This document shows, in pieces, positions 48,150-56,781 of a stretch of DNA of 57,344 bases. Both the position numbers and the translations under genes were made by a program. The stretch spans positions 1 to 57,344 of the forward strand of contig NZ_LWBS01000391.1 in assembly GCF_001652265.1 (NCBI RefSeq), in the 5' to 3' direction. How positions within the stretch are numbered: the first letter of the stretch is position 1; every line of letters begins with the position of its first letter. Origin of the DNA: Rhizobium leguminosarum. Its GTDB lineage: Bacteria > Pseudomonadota > Alphaproteobacteria > Rhizobiales > Rhizobiaceae. The notes under the pieces are model-generated. The model was not told the DNA's origin, searched no databases, and saw only the letters and a list, made by a program, of their open reading frames with translations.

Positions 48150-48563
48150 ATGCTAAAATCTATTGTTCATGAAATCATCGGTACACCCAGACGTGAGCCC
48201 GAGCTTCCGCAATCGCTCGAGCAGTTTCGCGACAGGAAACGGGTGCTGATCATCTTTGCTGATGCGCAAGATGACCGCGCGCTCATCCAGGACGAATGGC
48301 TGCGCAAGGCGCATATGCGCTTGATCGAGGAAGATGTCGAGGTGTTCAGCATCGCCGGCGGCGGCGCGTTTGCGCTGTTCGACGATGACTGGGAACTCGA
48401 TGCCGACGATATTCGCGATCGGCTGCAGGGACCGCCGTCCGGCGAGTTCGGGCTGATCCTGATCGGACGCGACGGAACCGTTAAGCTGCGCTCGAGCGAG
48501 CCGATGAGCGCCGAGGATATCTTCGCTTCCTTTGAGATGTTGCCGAAGAAGACGCCTTGGTAG
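48150..48563 (+). CDS. DUF4174 protein
   Basis: A 137-residue protein. SLEQFRDRKRVLIIFADAQDDRALIQDEWLRKA and GLILIGRDGTVKLRSSEPMSAEDIFASFEMLP give a thioredoxin-like fold typical of DUF4174, without the CxxC. Function unknown. Confidence 0.75.
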   Translation: MLKSIVHEIIGTPRREPELPQSLEQFRDRKRVLIIFADAQDDRALIQDEWLRKAHMRLIEEDVEVFSIAGGGAFALFDDDWELDADDIRDRLQGPPSGEFGLILIGRDGTVKLRSSEPMSAEDIFASFEMLPKKTPW

Positions 48564-48619
48564 CTTTTCGAGAGCCCGTTTGAAGCGGGCGCGGTGAAGC
48601 GTCCGCGTCTGTTGCATGT

Positions 48620-49330
48620 TCAGAGTTCGAAGGCTTCCTTGAGGCCCAGGCTCTTGCGTTCGCGCAGGTCGAGATCTGCCTCGATATGGGCGATGTGATG
48701 CAGCATCAGCTGGCAGGCGCGGTCAAGTTCGTCGGCTTCGATCGCCGAGATGATGTCACCATGTTCGGAATGGCCGCAGCTCGATGCGGTCGACTGCCCG
48801 TAGAGCGCAATCACCAGAGACGAGCGGGCGACAAGCTCTTCCATAAAGCGCTGCATGATTGAGTTTCCCGATATGGCCGCCAGCATCAGATGAAAATCGC
48901 CCGATGCCTTGATTTCGGCGCGGCGCGCCGTCTGGCCACGCTCGCTCATCAGGCGGCCTTCTTCCAGCAGAAGCTGTCGCAGATGGGTAATGTCATCAGG
49001 CGTGATCCGCGCCGCTGCCTCGCGCAAAATGCCGGGTTCGACCAGCCGGCGGGCGGAAAAGATCTGACGAGCCTCTTCCGGCGAGGGATAGGCGACGAAG
49101 GCGCCGCGGTTCTTCTCGACGCTGACGAGGCCCTCATAGGAGAGCGCCTGCAGGGCGGCGCGCGCAAGCGTGCGGCTGACGTTGAAGAGATTGCCGACAT
49201 CGCTTTCCGAAAGCTTGGTGCCGGGCGAGAGCCTGCGCTCGACAATCGCTTCGCGGATGGCATCGCGGATCTGTTGCGCGCCGGTATCGGCGGAGTCTTC
49301 GGCTTGCTGAGCCTTGGCGGCGGATTTCAT
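48620..49330 (-). CDS. GntR-family (FCD subfamily) regulator
   Basis: A 236-residue protein from the ATG at 49328-49330. The N-terminal winged helix is IRDAIREAIVERRLSPGTKLSESDVGNLFNVSRTLARAALQAL in segments; the C-terminal FCD domain contains ARRLVEPGILREAAARI, FHLMLAAISGN and HSEHGDIISAIEADELDRA with the metal-binding histidines. It is divergent from the ABC-transporter operon and is the obvious repressor. The ligand is probably the imported compound or its racemase product. Confidence 0.88.
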   Translation of the reverse strand: MKSAAKAQQAEDSADTGAQQIRDAIREAIVERRLSPGTKLSESDVGNLFNVSRTLARAALQALSYEGLVSVEKNRGAFVAYPSPEEARQIFSARRLVEPGILREAAARITPDDITHLRQLLLEEGRLMSERGQTARRAEIKASGDFHLMLAAISGNSIMQRFMEELVARSSLVIALYGQSTASSCGHSEHGDIISAIEADELDRACQLMLHHIAHIEADLDLRERKSLGLKEAFEL

Positions 49331-49415
49331 GAAAATCAATTTTCCTGATGACGACAAACCATATCCGTGTTCGCAGCAAAAGTTAAATGGAATTTGTGCC
49401 CGAAATGATGCAATA

Positions 49416-49425
49416 TTGTATACGA
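49416..49425. promoter_or_regulatory. Candidate GntR/FCD operator
   Basis: TTGTATACGA in an ATATTGTATACGAT context is close to the TNGTATACNA dyad used by FCD-type GntR regulators. It lies in the divergent region between the regulator and the ABC operon. The rest of 49331-49594 is AT-rich and probably holds both promoters. Confidence 0.45.
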
Positions 49426-49594
49426 TTTTCTGCACAAATTGCGCACGATAGCCTAAATCATGTGCAGATTTCCTTGTGCATATAATTTGCTCTCACAAGT
49501 TTTGCGTTGAAAAAAGCCCTATTTCGCAACGGCTTGACGCGAGCAACGGAGTTTGGCACGGCAGATGCATCGTCCTTTCCGAACAGGGGAAGGC

Positions 49595-50686
49595 ATGATG
49601 TCGAAAGCGGCAGAGATCGATATAGTATCCGTTTCGAAGGTCTATGGCGCAACGACGGCGGTCCATGCGATCAGCCTGAAGATTCCGGCCGGCTCCTATT
49701 GCTGCTTCCTCGGCCCGTCGGGCTGTGGCAAGACCTCGACGCTGCGCATGATCGCCGGCCACGAGAGCATCTCGTCGGGCGATATCAGGCTCGGCAATGT
49801 CGTCGTCACCGATTTTCCGCCGGCCAGTCGCGGCACGGCGATGATGTTCCAGTCCTACGCGCTCTTCCCGCATCTCGATTTGATCGACAACGTCGCCTTC
49901 AGCCTGAAGATGAAGGGCGTCGACAAGCAAGAGCGGCAGGCCAAGGCGCTCGAGATGCTGAAGCTGATGCAGATGGAGGCCTATGCCGCCAGGCGTCCGG
50001 CCCAGCTTTCCGGCGGCCAGCAGCAGCGCGTGGCACTGGCGCGCGCGCTGATCACCGATCCGGAAGCGCTGCTGCTCGACGAGCCGCTGTCGGCGCTCGA
50101 TCCGTTCCTGAAGATCCGCATGCGCGCCGAACTCAAGAAGCTGCAGAAGTCGCTCGGCATCACCTTCGTGCACGTCACCCATAGCCAGGAAGAGGCGATG
50201 GCGCTCGCCGACGTCATCGTCATCATGAATGACGGCCGGATCGAGCAAGCGGCGGCACCTCGCGAGGTCTTCGAGCGGCCGGCGACGGCCTTCGTCGCGC
50301 GGTTCATGGGCGATCACAACGTGCTGTCCGGCCGGGTGACATCGAGCGAGAACGGCGTGCTCGTCATGACCGTACCGGAAGGTCAGAGCTTTTCCGTGCG
50401 CGGGACGGGCAGGGAGGTCGGCGAGCCAGTCGATATCGGCATCCGCACCGACCGCGTGCGGCTGCAGGTGGCGACCGAATGGACACTCGGCTTCGACGGC
50501 ATCGTCTCCAACATCGAATATCGCGGCTCTTCCGTGAAGATCACCGTTCTCGGCGCCGGCAGCGACGATTTCACCGTCATCGCTGACGACGCTGAATATT
50601 TCGCCCGGCCGGTTGCCGTCGGCGACACCGTTTCGCTCAGCTGGGCGCCCGAAGATGCCGTGCTTCTCGGCCGACCTTCTGCATAA
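49595..50686 (+). CDS. ABC transporter ATP-binding protein (PotA-type)
   Basis: A 363-residue protein from the ATG at 49595 (a second ATG at 49598 has slightly better spacing to GGGGA). Walker A GPSGCGKTST (40-49), signature LSGGQ (138-142) and Walker B LLLDEP with D162-E163, then a TOBE domain at the C terminus, as in spermidine/putrescine-type importers. It energises the permease pair encoded downstream. Confidence 0.93.
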   Translation: MMSKAAEIDIVSVSKVYGATTAVHAISLKIPAGSYCCFLGPSGCGKTSTLRMIAGHESISSGDIRLGNVVVTDFPPASRGTAMMFQSYALFPHLDLIDNVAFSLKMKGVDKQERQAKALEMLKLMQMEAYAARRPAQLSGGQQQRVALARALITDPEALLLDEPLSALDPFLKIRMRAELKKLQKSLGITFVHVTHSQEEAMALADVIVIMNDGRIEQAAAPREVFERPATAFVARFMGDHNVLSGRVTSSENGVLVMTVPEGQSFSVRGTGREVGEPVDIGIRTDRVRLQVATEWTLGFDGIVSNIEYRGSSVKITVLGAGSDDFTVIADDAEYFARPVAVGDTVSLSWAPEDAVLLGRPSA

Positions 50687-50739
50687 ACCATCACCATCAA
50701 GAACCATGAACCTTCCATATCAAGAAAAGGGGAACTGAC

Positions 50740-52038
50740 ATGACGACTGAAACGACATCGACCAAGGCGGAGAAGGGTCTTTCCCGCCGCACGCTGCTGA
50801 AGACGGGTGCTGCCGCCGTCGGCGCCATCGCCGGCTCCGGCGCCATTACCGGCTTTCCCACCATCTGGGCGAAGACGAACATCACGCTTCGCCAGTTCGG
50901 CACCGGCGTTTCCAACATCAATGCCATCGCCGAGAAGTGCAAAGCCGATCTCGGCATCACGCTGGAAATGACGGCGACCGATTCCGACGCCGCCGCCCAG
51001 CGTGCCGTCACCCAGCCCGACAGCTACGATATTGCCGACATCGAATACTGGATCGCCAAGAAGGTGTTCCCGACCGGCGTGCTGCAGCCGATGGACGTCA
51101 AGAAGCTGAAATATTACGACAAGATCGTACCGCTGTTCATCAACGGCAAGCTGAAGGCAGACAGCGTCATTGCCCAGGGCACGGCGCCGCACACGGTCGG
51201 CTTCGTCGAGGCGCAGGGTTCCAAGAAGTTCGCCAAGGAGCCGACACAGTGGATGACGATGGTTCCGACCATCTACAATGCCGACACGCTCGGCATCCGC
51301 CCCGACCTCACCGGACGTCCGATCACCAGCTGGGCCGATATTCTCGATCCGGCCTTCAAGGGCAAGACCGCGATCCTCAACATCCCGTCGATCGGCATCA
51401 TGGATGCGGCGATGATCATGGAAGCCTCCGGCAAGATCAAATATGCCGACAAGGGCAACATGACGAAGGAAGAAATCGACAAGACGATCGACTTCCTGAT
51501 CAAGACCAAGGGCGACGGCCAGTTCCGCGCCTTCTGGAAGTCGTTCGACGAAAGCGTCAACCTGATGGCCTCGGGCGAAGTCGTCATCCAGTCGATGTGG
51601 TCGCCGGCCGTCGCCGCCGTCCGTTCGAAGGGCATTGCCTGCACCTTCCAGCCGCTCAAGGAAGGCTATCGCGCCTGGGGCGGCGGTCTCGGCCTTGCCT
51701 CGCATCTCAAGGGCGCTGAGCTCGATGCCGCCTATGAATACATCAACTGGTACACGTCAGGCTGGGTCGGCGGCTACCTCAACCGCCAGGGCTATTACTC
51801 TGCCTGCATGGATACCGCCAAGCAATTCATGTCGGCCGACGAATGGGGCTACTGGATCGAAGGCAAGCCGGCTGCCGGCGACATCCTGTCTCCCGAGGGC
51901 AAGGTCATGGAGAAGGCCGGCGCCGTTCGCGACGGTGGCTCCTTCGAAGCCCGCATGGGCGCGGTGGCCTGCTGGAACTCCGTCATGGACGAGGACCGCT
52001 ACATGGTCCGCCGCTGGAACGAGTTCATCGCTGCCTAA
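50740..52038 (+). CDS. Tat-exported ABC substrate-binding protein (PotD-type)
   Basis: A 432-residue protein. SRRTLLKTGAAAVGAIAGSG is a twin-arginine signal peptide, so it is exported folded. The mature part is a family 1 solute-binding protein (LKYYDKIVPLFING, VPTIYNADTLGIRPDL, INWYTSGWVGGYLNRQGYY). It captures the substrate for the importer; a nitrogen-containing compound is likely given the PotD relation and the racemase gene, but not shown. Confidence 0.9.
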   Translation: MTTETTSTKAEKGLSRRTLLKTGAAAVGAIAGSGAITGFPTIWAKTNITLRQFGTGVSNINAIAEKCKADLGITLEMTATDSDAAAQRAVTQPDSYDIADIEYWIAKKVFPTGVLQPMDVKKLKYYDKIVPLFINGKLKADSVIAQGTAPHTVGFVEAQGSKKFAKEPTQWMTMVPTIYNADTLGIRPDLTGRPITSWADILDPAFKGKTAILNIPSIGIMDAAMIMEASGKIKYADKGNMTKEEIDKTIDFLIKTKGDGQFRAFWKSFDESVNLMASGEVVIQSMWSPAVAAVRSKGIACTFQPLKEGYRAWGGGLGLASHLKGAELDAAYEYINWYTSGWVGGYLNRQGYYSACMDTAKQFMSADEWGYWIEGKPAAGDILSPEGKVMEKAGAVRDGGSFEARMGAVACWNSVMDEDRYMVRRWNEFIAA

Positions 52039-52062
52039 GGCAGGTCGCGTTTGCCGTTTTCC

Positions 52063-52236
52063 CCTCCGGAGTCCGGAGGCGGTGCGGCACAGAAACTCCC
52101 TCCCCCTTGTGGGGAGGGTTGGGGAGGGTCTTCTCAGTCCTCCCTGCCCGAAAGCAAGGTTCGCGGTGGCCGAGGCGCCGCCGCGATTTTCTTCTCCTCG
52201 GCGGGGAGAAGGTGCCGGCAGGCGGATGAGGGGGCG
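52063..52236. repeat. Rhizobial extragenic palindromic repeats between ABC genes
   Basis: The 252-base gap contains several hairpins: CCTCCGGA/TCCGGAGG (52063-52079), CCCTCCCC/GGGGAGGG (52098-52118), and a TTCTCC..GGAGAA stem near 52190-52210. The G/C-rich mosaic is typical of REP-like rhizobial sequences. They may lower expression of the permeases relative to the binding protein. Confidence 0.6.
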
Positions 52237-52290
52237 GGGCACAGGCCCCCTGTCATCACCCCTGACAATGAGACAACGGAGAACCGGATC

Positions 52291-53205
52291 ATGGCGACCA
52301 TCGCAGTGGAAACGGAGGAGGATGGCCAGGGCGCGCGCGGCGGGCGCGGACTGAGGCTTTCCCCATCGGCGATATCCTATCTCCAGGCGACGCCGCTGTT
52401 CGTCATTCTCGGCTTCTTCTTCCTGCTGCCGATCGCCATGATCGCCGTCGTCAGCTTCTGGGACTACGACTTTGCCGGCCTCTATCCCGATTTCCTGACG
52501 ATGAACTACACCGAGACGCTCGGTTCGTGGGTGACGTGGAAGACCTATCTCAACACGCTGAAATTCACAGCGATCGTCTGGTCGCTGACGCTCGTCATCG
52601 GCTTCTGGGTCGCCTATTTCCTGGCCTTCCACATCCGCAAGACCTCGACGCAGATGATCCTCTTCCTCGTCTGCACCGTGCCGTTCATGACGTCGAACAT
52701 CATCCGCATGATCTCGTGGATCCCGGTGCTCGGGCGCAACGGCCTCGTCAATTCGACGCTGATCGAGATGGGCATCATCCCCAAGCCGATCGAATGGCTG
52801 CTCTATTCCGACTTCGCCGTGGTGCTCGCCATGGTGCATCTCTATACGCTGTTCATGGTGACGCCGATCTTCAACACGCTGATGCGCATCGACCGGTCGC
52901 TGTTCGAGGCGGCGCGCGATGCCGGCGCCTCCGGCTGGCAGGTGTTATGGAATGTCGTCATTCCGCTCGCCAAGCCCGGCATGGCGATCGGCACAATTTT
53001 TGTCGTCACGCTGGTCATGGCTGATTTTTCGACGGTACAGGTGATGTCCGGCGGCCAAAGCGCCTCGGTGGCGCTGATGATGAAGAACCAGATGTCGCTG
53101 CTGCAATATCCGGCCGCTGCCGCCAACGCCGTGGTGCTGCTCGCCGTCGTGCTGTCGATGGTCGCGGCCATCCTGCGCGTCGTCGACATCCGCAAGGAGC
53201 TTTAA
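52291..53205 (+). CDS. ABC transporter permease 1 (PotB-type)
   Basis: A 304-residue protein from the ATG at 52291, behind GGAGAACC. Six membrane segments (first LFVILGFFFLLPIAMIAVVSF), and the EAA loop LFEAARDAGASGWQVLWNVVIPLAKPGM is conserved for docking to the ATPase. Pairs with the next gene. Confidence 0.92.
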   Translation: MATIAVETEEDGQGARGGRGLRLSPSAISYLQATPLFVILGFFFLLPIAMIAVVSFWDYDFAGLYPDFLTMNYTETLGSWVTWKTYLNTLKFTAIVWSLTLVIGFWVAYFLAFHIRKTSTQMILFLVCTVPFMTSNIIRMISWIPVLGRNGLVNSTLIEMGIIPKPIEWLLYSDFAVVLAMVHLYTLFMVTPIFNTLMRIDRSLFEAARDAGASGWQVLWNVVIPLAKPGMAIGTIFVVTLVMADFSTVQVMSGGQSASVALMMKNQMSLLQYPAAAANAVVLLAVVLSMVAAILRVVDIRKEL

Positions 53206-53206
53206 G

Positions 53207-54028
53207 ATGAACCACGAAAAACGCGGCCTTGAATTCTATTTGCTGGCGATCTTCTTCATCATCTTCGTGCTGTTCCTCTACGGCCCGCTTTCGGCGATCC
53301 TGATCCTCTCCTTCCAGGGGCCGGATGGCGGCCTGACCTTCCCGATGAACGGCGTTTCCACGCACTGGTTCTTCAACCTGTTCGAGAAGCAGGCGGTCGG
53401 CGATTTCGGCGCCTCCTTCCGCCGCTCCTTCACTCTCGGGCTGATGGTGATGGCGGTGACCGTCATCGTCTCGCTGCTTGCCGGCCTTGCCTTCCGGCGC
53501 CGTTTCCCAGGTTCGACGGCGCTGTTTTATGCCACGGTCGCCAGCCTCGTCGTGCCGTCGATCATCATCTCGCTCGGCATCGGCGTCGTCTTCCAGGAGG
53601 GTGGCCTCAAGCCTGCCTGGTATTCGTCGGCCTTCGGCGCGCATCTCACCTGGACGCTGCCTTTCGGCGTACTGATCATGTTTGCCGTCTTCAACCGCTT
53701 CTCGCCGGCTTATGAAGAGGCGGCGCGTGACCTTGGCGCCAGCTCCTGGCAGACGTTCTGCCATGTCGTGCTGCCGATGATCGCGCCCAGCCTCGTCGGC
53801 GTCGGCCTGTTCGGCTTCACGCTCTCCTATGACGAATTCGCCCGCACGCTGATGACATCAGGTACCTACAACACGCTGCCGCTCGAAATCTACGGCATGA
53901 CGACCAACGTCACGACACCGGTGCTCTATGGGCTCGGCACGGTGACGACGCTGTTTTCCTTCACCATCATTCTCCTCGCGCTCGGCATCATGACGATGCT
54001 CAGCCGGCGGCAGGCAAAGATAAACTGA
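53207..54028 (+). CDS. ABC transporter permease 2 (PotC-type)
   Basis: A 273-residue protein starting one base after permease 1. Membrane segments include YLLAIFFIIFVLFLYGPLSAILILS, and the EAA loop is YEEAARDLGASSWQTFCHVVLPMIAPSLVG. With the preceding permease it forms the heterodimeric channel. Confidence 0.92.
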   Translation: MNHEKRGLEFYLLAIFFIIFVLFLYGPLSAILILSFQGPDGGLTFPMNGVSTHWFFNLFEKQAVGDFGASFRRSFTLGLMVMAVTVIVSLLAGLAFRRRFPGSTALFYATVASLVVPSIIISLGIGVVFQEGGLKPAWYSSAFGAHLTWTLPFGVLIMFAVFNRFSPAYEEAARDLGASSWQTFCHVVLPMIAPSLVGVGLFGFTLSYDEFARTLMTSGTYNTLPLEIYGMTTNVTTPVLYGLGTVTTLFSFTIILLALGIMTMLSRRQAKIN

Positions 54029-54029
54029 C

Positions 54030-54773
54030 ATGCGCATCCTCATCGTCAATCCGAACACCACGGCCTCCATGACCGACAAGGCCGCGACCGCCGCGCGTGC
54101 GGTCGCGGCATCCGGTACGGAGATTATCGCCGCCACCTCGCGCATGGGGCCGGTTTCCATCGAGGGACATTACGACGGCGCGCTGGCGATCCCCGGTCTG
54201 CTCGCCGAACTCAAGCAGCGGCAGGCGGCGGGTTATGACGCGGCCGTTATCGCCTGCTTCGACGATACCGGGCTCGAAGCGGCACGAACCTTCGCCGATG
54301 TGCCGATCCTCGGGCTTTGCGAATCTGCGGTGGTGACTGCGGGCTTTCTGGCGCAGCGCTTCACCGTGGTGACGACGCTGGAGCGGTCGCGGGTGCTGAT
54401 CGACAATCTGGTACGCCGTTACGGCATGGGCGACCGCGCCAAGGTGCGCGCCTCCGACATCCCGGTGCTGGAGCTGGAAGATCCGGCCTCGGGCGCGATC
54501 GGCAAGCTCAGGGCCGAAATCGAGCGGGCGCTTTCGGAAGACGGCGCCGAGGCGATCGTGCTCGGCTGCGCCGGCATGACCGATCTGGCGCGTGAGCTGC
54601 AGGAGATTTACGGCGTGCCTGTCGTCGATGGCGTTGCGGCCGCCGTCAAGCAGGCCGAAGCGCTGGTGTCGCTCGGACTTTCCACCAGCAAGCGCGGCTC
54701 CTACGCCTCGCCGCTGCCGAAACCCTTCACCGGAGCGATGAGCGGTTTCTCGCCGATCCTCAAGGTCGGCTGA
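54030..54773 (+). CDS. Asp/Glu/hydantoin racemase family protein
   Basis: A 247-residue protein starting one base after the permease. RILIVNPNTTASMT is the family start, and the two catalytic cysteines are C76 (IACFDD) and C180 (LGCAGM). It interconverts stereoisomers of hydantoins or a related compound. Location within the ABC operon suggests that the imported substrate, or a product, is chiral and cyclic or an amino acid derivative. Confidence 0.85.
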   Translation: MRILIVNPNTTASMTDKAATAARAVAASGTEIIAATSRMGPVSIEGHYDGALAIPGLLAELKQRQAAGYDAAVIACFDDTGLEAARTFADVPILGLCESAVVTAGFLAQRFTVVTTLERSRVLIDNLVRRYGMGDRAKVRASDIPVLELEDPASGAIGKLRAEIERALSEDGAEAIVLGCAGMTDLARELQEIYGVPVVDGVAAAVKQAEALVSLGLSTSKRGSYASPLPKPFTGAMSGFSPILKVG

Positions 54774-54778
54774 CACCG

Positions 54779-55390
54779 ATGTCCATCTCTTTCGATTTCA
54801 AGCAGCTCACCGAGCGCCAACGCTACAAGCTGATGATCGGCACGATCATCCCGCGGCCGATCGCGCTGGTGACGACGGTCGACGAGAATGGCCGAGTCAA
54901 CGCCGCGCCTTTCAGTTTCTTCAACTGCCTTTCGGCCGATCCGCCGATCCTTGCGATCGGTGTCGAGAACAATGCAGACATGTCGTTCAAGGACACCGGC
55001 CACAATATCCGCATGACCGAGGTGTTCACGGTCAATATCGTCTCCTTCGCCATCGCCGAGGCGATGCATGTGTGCGGCGCCAAATATCCGCGCGGCGTCG
55101 ACGAGTTGAAGGAAGCCGGCCTGACGGCGATGCCGGGCGAGAAGGTCGCCTCGCCCTTCATCGCCGAGGCGCCAGCCGCCTTCGAATGCCGGCGGCAACT
55201 AACGCTGGAGCTCGGCCGCTCGCGGCAGATCGTCATGGGCGAGATCGTCTATGCACATTACCGCGACGGTGTCGTCGATCCGGAAAGGCTGCATGTCGAT
55301 CCGGCCGCGATTGATGCGATTGCGAGGCTCGGCGGCGATACCTGCGCCACTATCCGCGACCGTTTCGAGATGCTGACGCCGAAGCTCTGA
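54779..55390 (+). CDS. Flavin reductase-like (FMN-binding split barrel) protein
   Basis: A 203-residue protein. IGTIIPRPIALVTTVDENGRVNAAPFSFFNCLSADPPILAIG is the FMN-binding split-barrel signature. It may reduce flavin for an oxygenase or act on the imported compound. Five bases after the racemase, so the last gene of the operon. Confidence 0.85.
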   Translation: MSISFDFKQLTERQRYKLMIGTIIPRPIALVTTVDENGRVNAAPFSFFNCLSADPPILAIGVENNADMSFKDTGHNIRMTEVFTVNIVSFAIAEAMHVCGAKYPRGVDELKEAGLTAMPGEKVASPFIAEAPAAFECRRQLTLELGRSRQIVMGEIVYAHYRDGVVDPERLHVDPAAIDAIARLGGDTCATIRDRFEMLTPKL

Positions 55391-55518
55391 CATAGAGCGT
55401 TTCCGTTTGCGCAGTTTTGCTGGAATGCTCCAGGGATAGGTCCAAGTTTTGCTTTACTTTTTTGCTCCTCGCGAGAATGGTCGGCTACGGATCATTGCGG
55501 CAGAGGAGCGCTTTACCC

Positions 55519-56016
55519 ATGACAATCGAGGACGATCTCAGCCGAATCGCGGAGCAGGAGAAAGTGCTGAGCTTCGATGCCTTCGACCTGACGACGGCAT
55601 GGCAACTCGGCAAGCTCCTGCAGGAACTCGCCACTGAGCGCGGCCTCGGCATTGCGATCGATGTGACGCTGCATTCGATGCCGGTCTTCTATGCGGCACT
55701 TCCGGGTGTAACGCCTGATAACGTCAACTGGGTCCGCCGCAAGCGCAACATGGTGCTGCGCTATTTCCGCAGCAGCTATGCCTCCGGCCTCAAGCTGCAG
55801 AAGGACGGCAAGACGGTCGAGGATAACGGGCTTTCCGGCGCCGACTATGCGCCGCATGGCGGCAGTTTCCCGATCAACGTCAAGGGTACCGGCTGCATCG
55901 GCGCGGTCACCGTCTCGGGACTGCCGCAGCGTGACGACCACAATCTTGCGGTCGAGGCGCTGGCGCTGATGCTCGCCAAGGACCTGGATACGCTGTGGCT
56001 CGCCCCGTCGCTTTGA
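55519..56016 (+). CDS. UPF0303 / heme-degrading-domain protein (GlcG-like fold)
   Basis: A 165-residue protein from the ATG at 55519 (GAGGAG upstream); a longer frame exists but lacks a ribosome site. AWQLGKLLQELATERGLGIAIDVTL, VRRKRNMVLRYFRSSYASGLKL and GGSFPINVKGTGCIGAVTVSGLPQRDDH are the UPF0303 family. It binds small ligands in related structures; function uncertain. Confidence 0.8.
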   Translation: MTIEDDLSRIAEQEKVLSFDAFDLTTAWQLGKLLQELATERGLGIAIDVTLHSMPVFYAALPGVTPDNVNWVRRKRNMVLRYFRSSYASGLKLQKDGKTVEDNGLSGADYAPHGGSFPINVKGTGCIGAVTVSGLPQRDDHNLAVEALALMLAKDLDTLWLAPSL

Positions 56017-56148
56017 TGCGATTTCTCCTGCCGCAATTTTGACAGAAAAAAGCCATGAAAACTGCAAATTCGCGTCGCCGTGCCGGTGACGCGGGCTTGT
56101 CCTGCGGCTAAGCTGCGGCATCGCACTTCTCATCCTACCCGGGACGCC

Positions 56149-56772
56149 ATGATCCGCTTGTTCCTTGCGCTTGCTGCCACCATCGGCTTCGGCCTGTTTC
56201 TTGTCTCCTGCAACACGCTGTCCAAAGAGGAATGCGTCGCCGCCGACTGGCGGGTGATCGGCGAGAGCGACGGGGCGGCAGGCGATGAGCCGCAACAGCG
56301 CTTCGCCGCACATGCGAAATCCTGCGAGCGGGTCAAGATCGTGCCCGATCAGACGATCTGGTTTCAGGGATATCAAGCCGGTCTGGTGCGCTACTGCACG
56401 CCGCTCAGCGGGCTTGCGCGCGGCCAGGCGGGCAGCGGCTACGCCAATGTCTGCCCGCCGGAGACCGCGCCCGGTTTCCTGCGCGGCTTCGGCCTCGGCA
56501 GCAAGCAGCACGAGCTGCAGGCACGCCTTAGCTCGATGCAGAACGATTATAGCTCGAAGGAGACTGACATCGACGATCTTTCCGACAGGCTGCGGGATGC
56601 CAAGGATGGCGACCGCTCGGAACTGCGCCGGCGGATCGAGGATCTGGAAGACGACATGCACGACATCCGCCGCGATCAGCGCGACGTGCAGGACGAACTC
56701 GACCGTATCAGCAGTGACGTCGAATGGTTCCAGCGGAACCCGAACGCCGAACTGCCGGCGCCGGGTTACTGA
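56149..56772 (+). CDS. DUF2799 lipoprotein
   Basis: A 207-residue lipoprotein from the ATG at 56149. LFLALAATIGFGLFLVSC is a lipoprotein signal with the lipobox cysteine at 21. DWRVIGESDGAAG, WFQGYQAGLVRYCTPLSG and YANVCPPE are the DUF2799 pattern, followed by a long coiled coil. Outer-membrane or periplasmic; role unknown. Confidence 0.82.
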   Translation: MIRLFLALAATIGFGLFLVSCNTLSKEECVAADWRVIGESDGAAGDEPQQRFAAHAKSCERVKIVPDQTIWFQGYQAGLVRYCTPLSGLARGQAGSGYANVCPPETAPGFLRGFGLGSKQHELQARLSSMQNDYSSKETDIDDLSDRLRDAKDGDRSELRRRIEDLEDDMHDIRRDQRDVQDELDRISSDVEWFQRNPNAELPAPGY

Positions 56773-56781
56773 CCCCCGACC

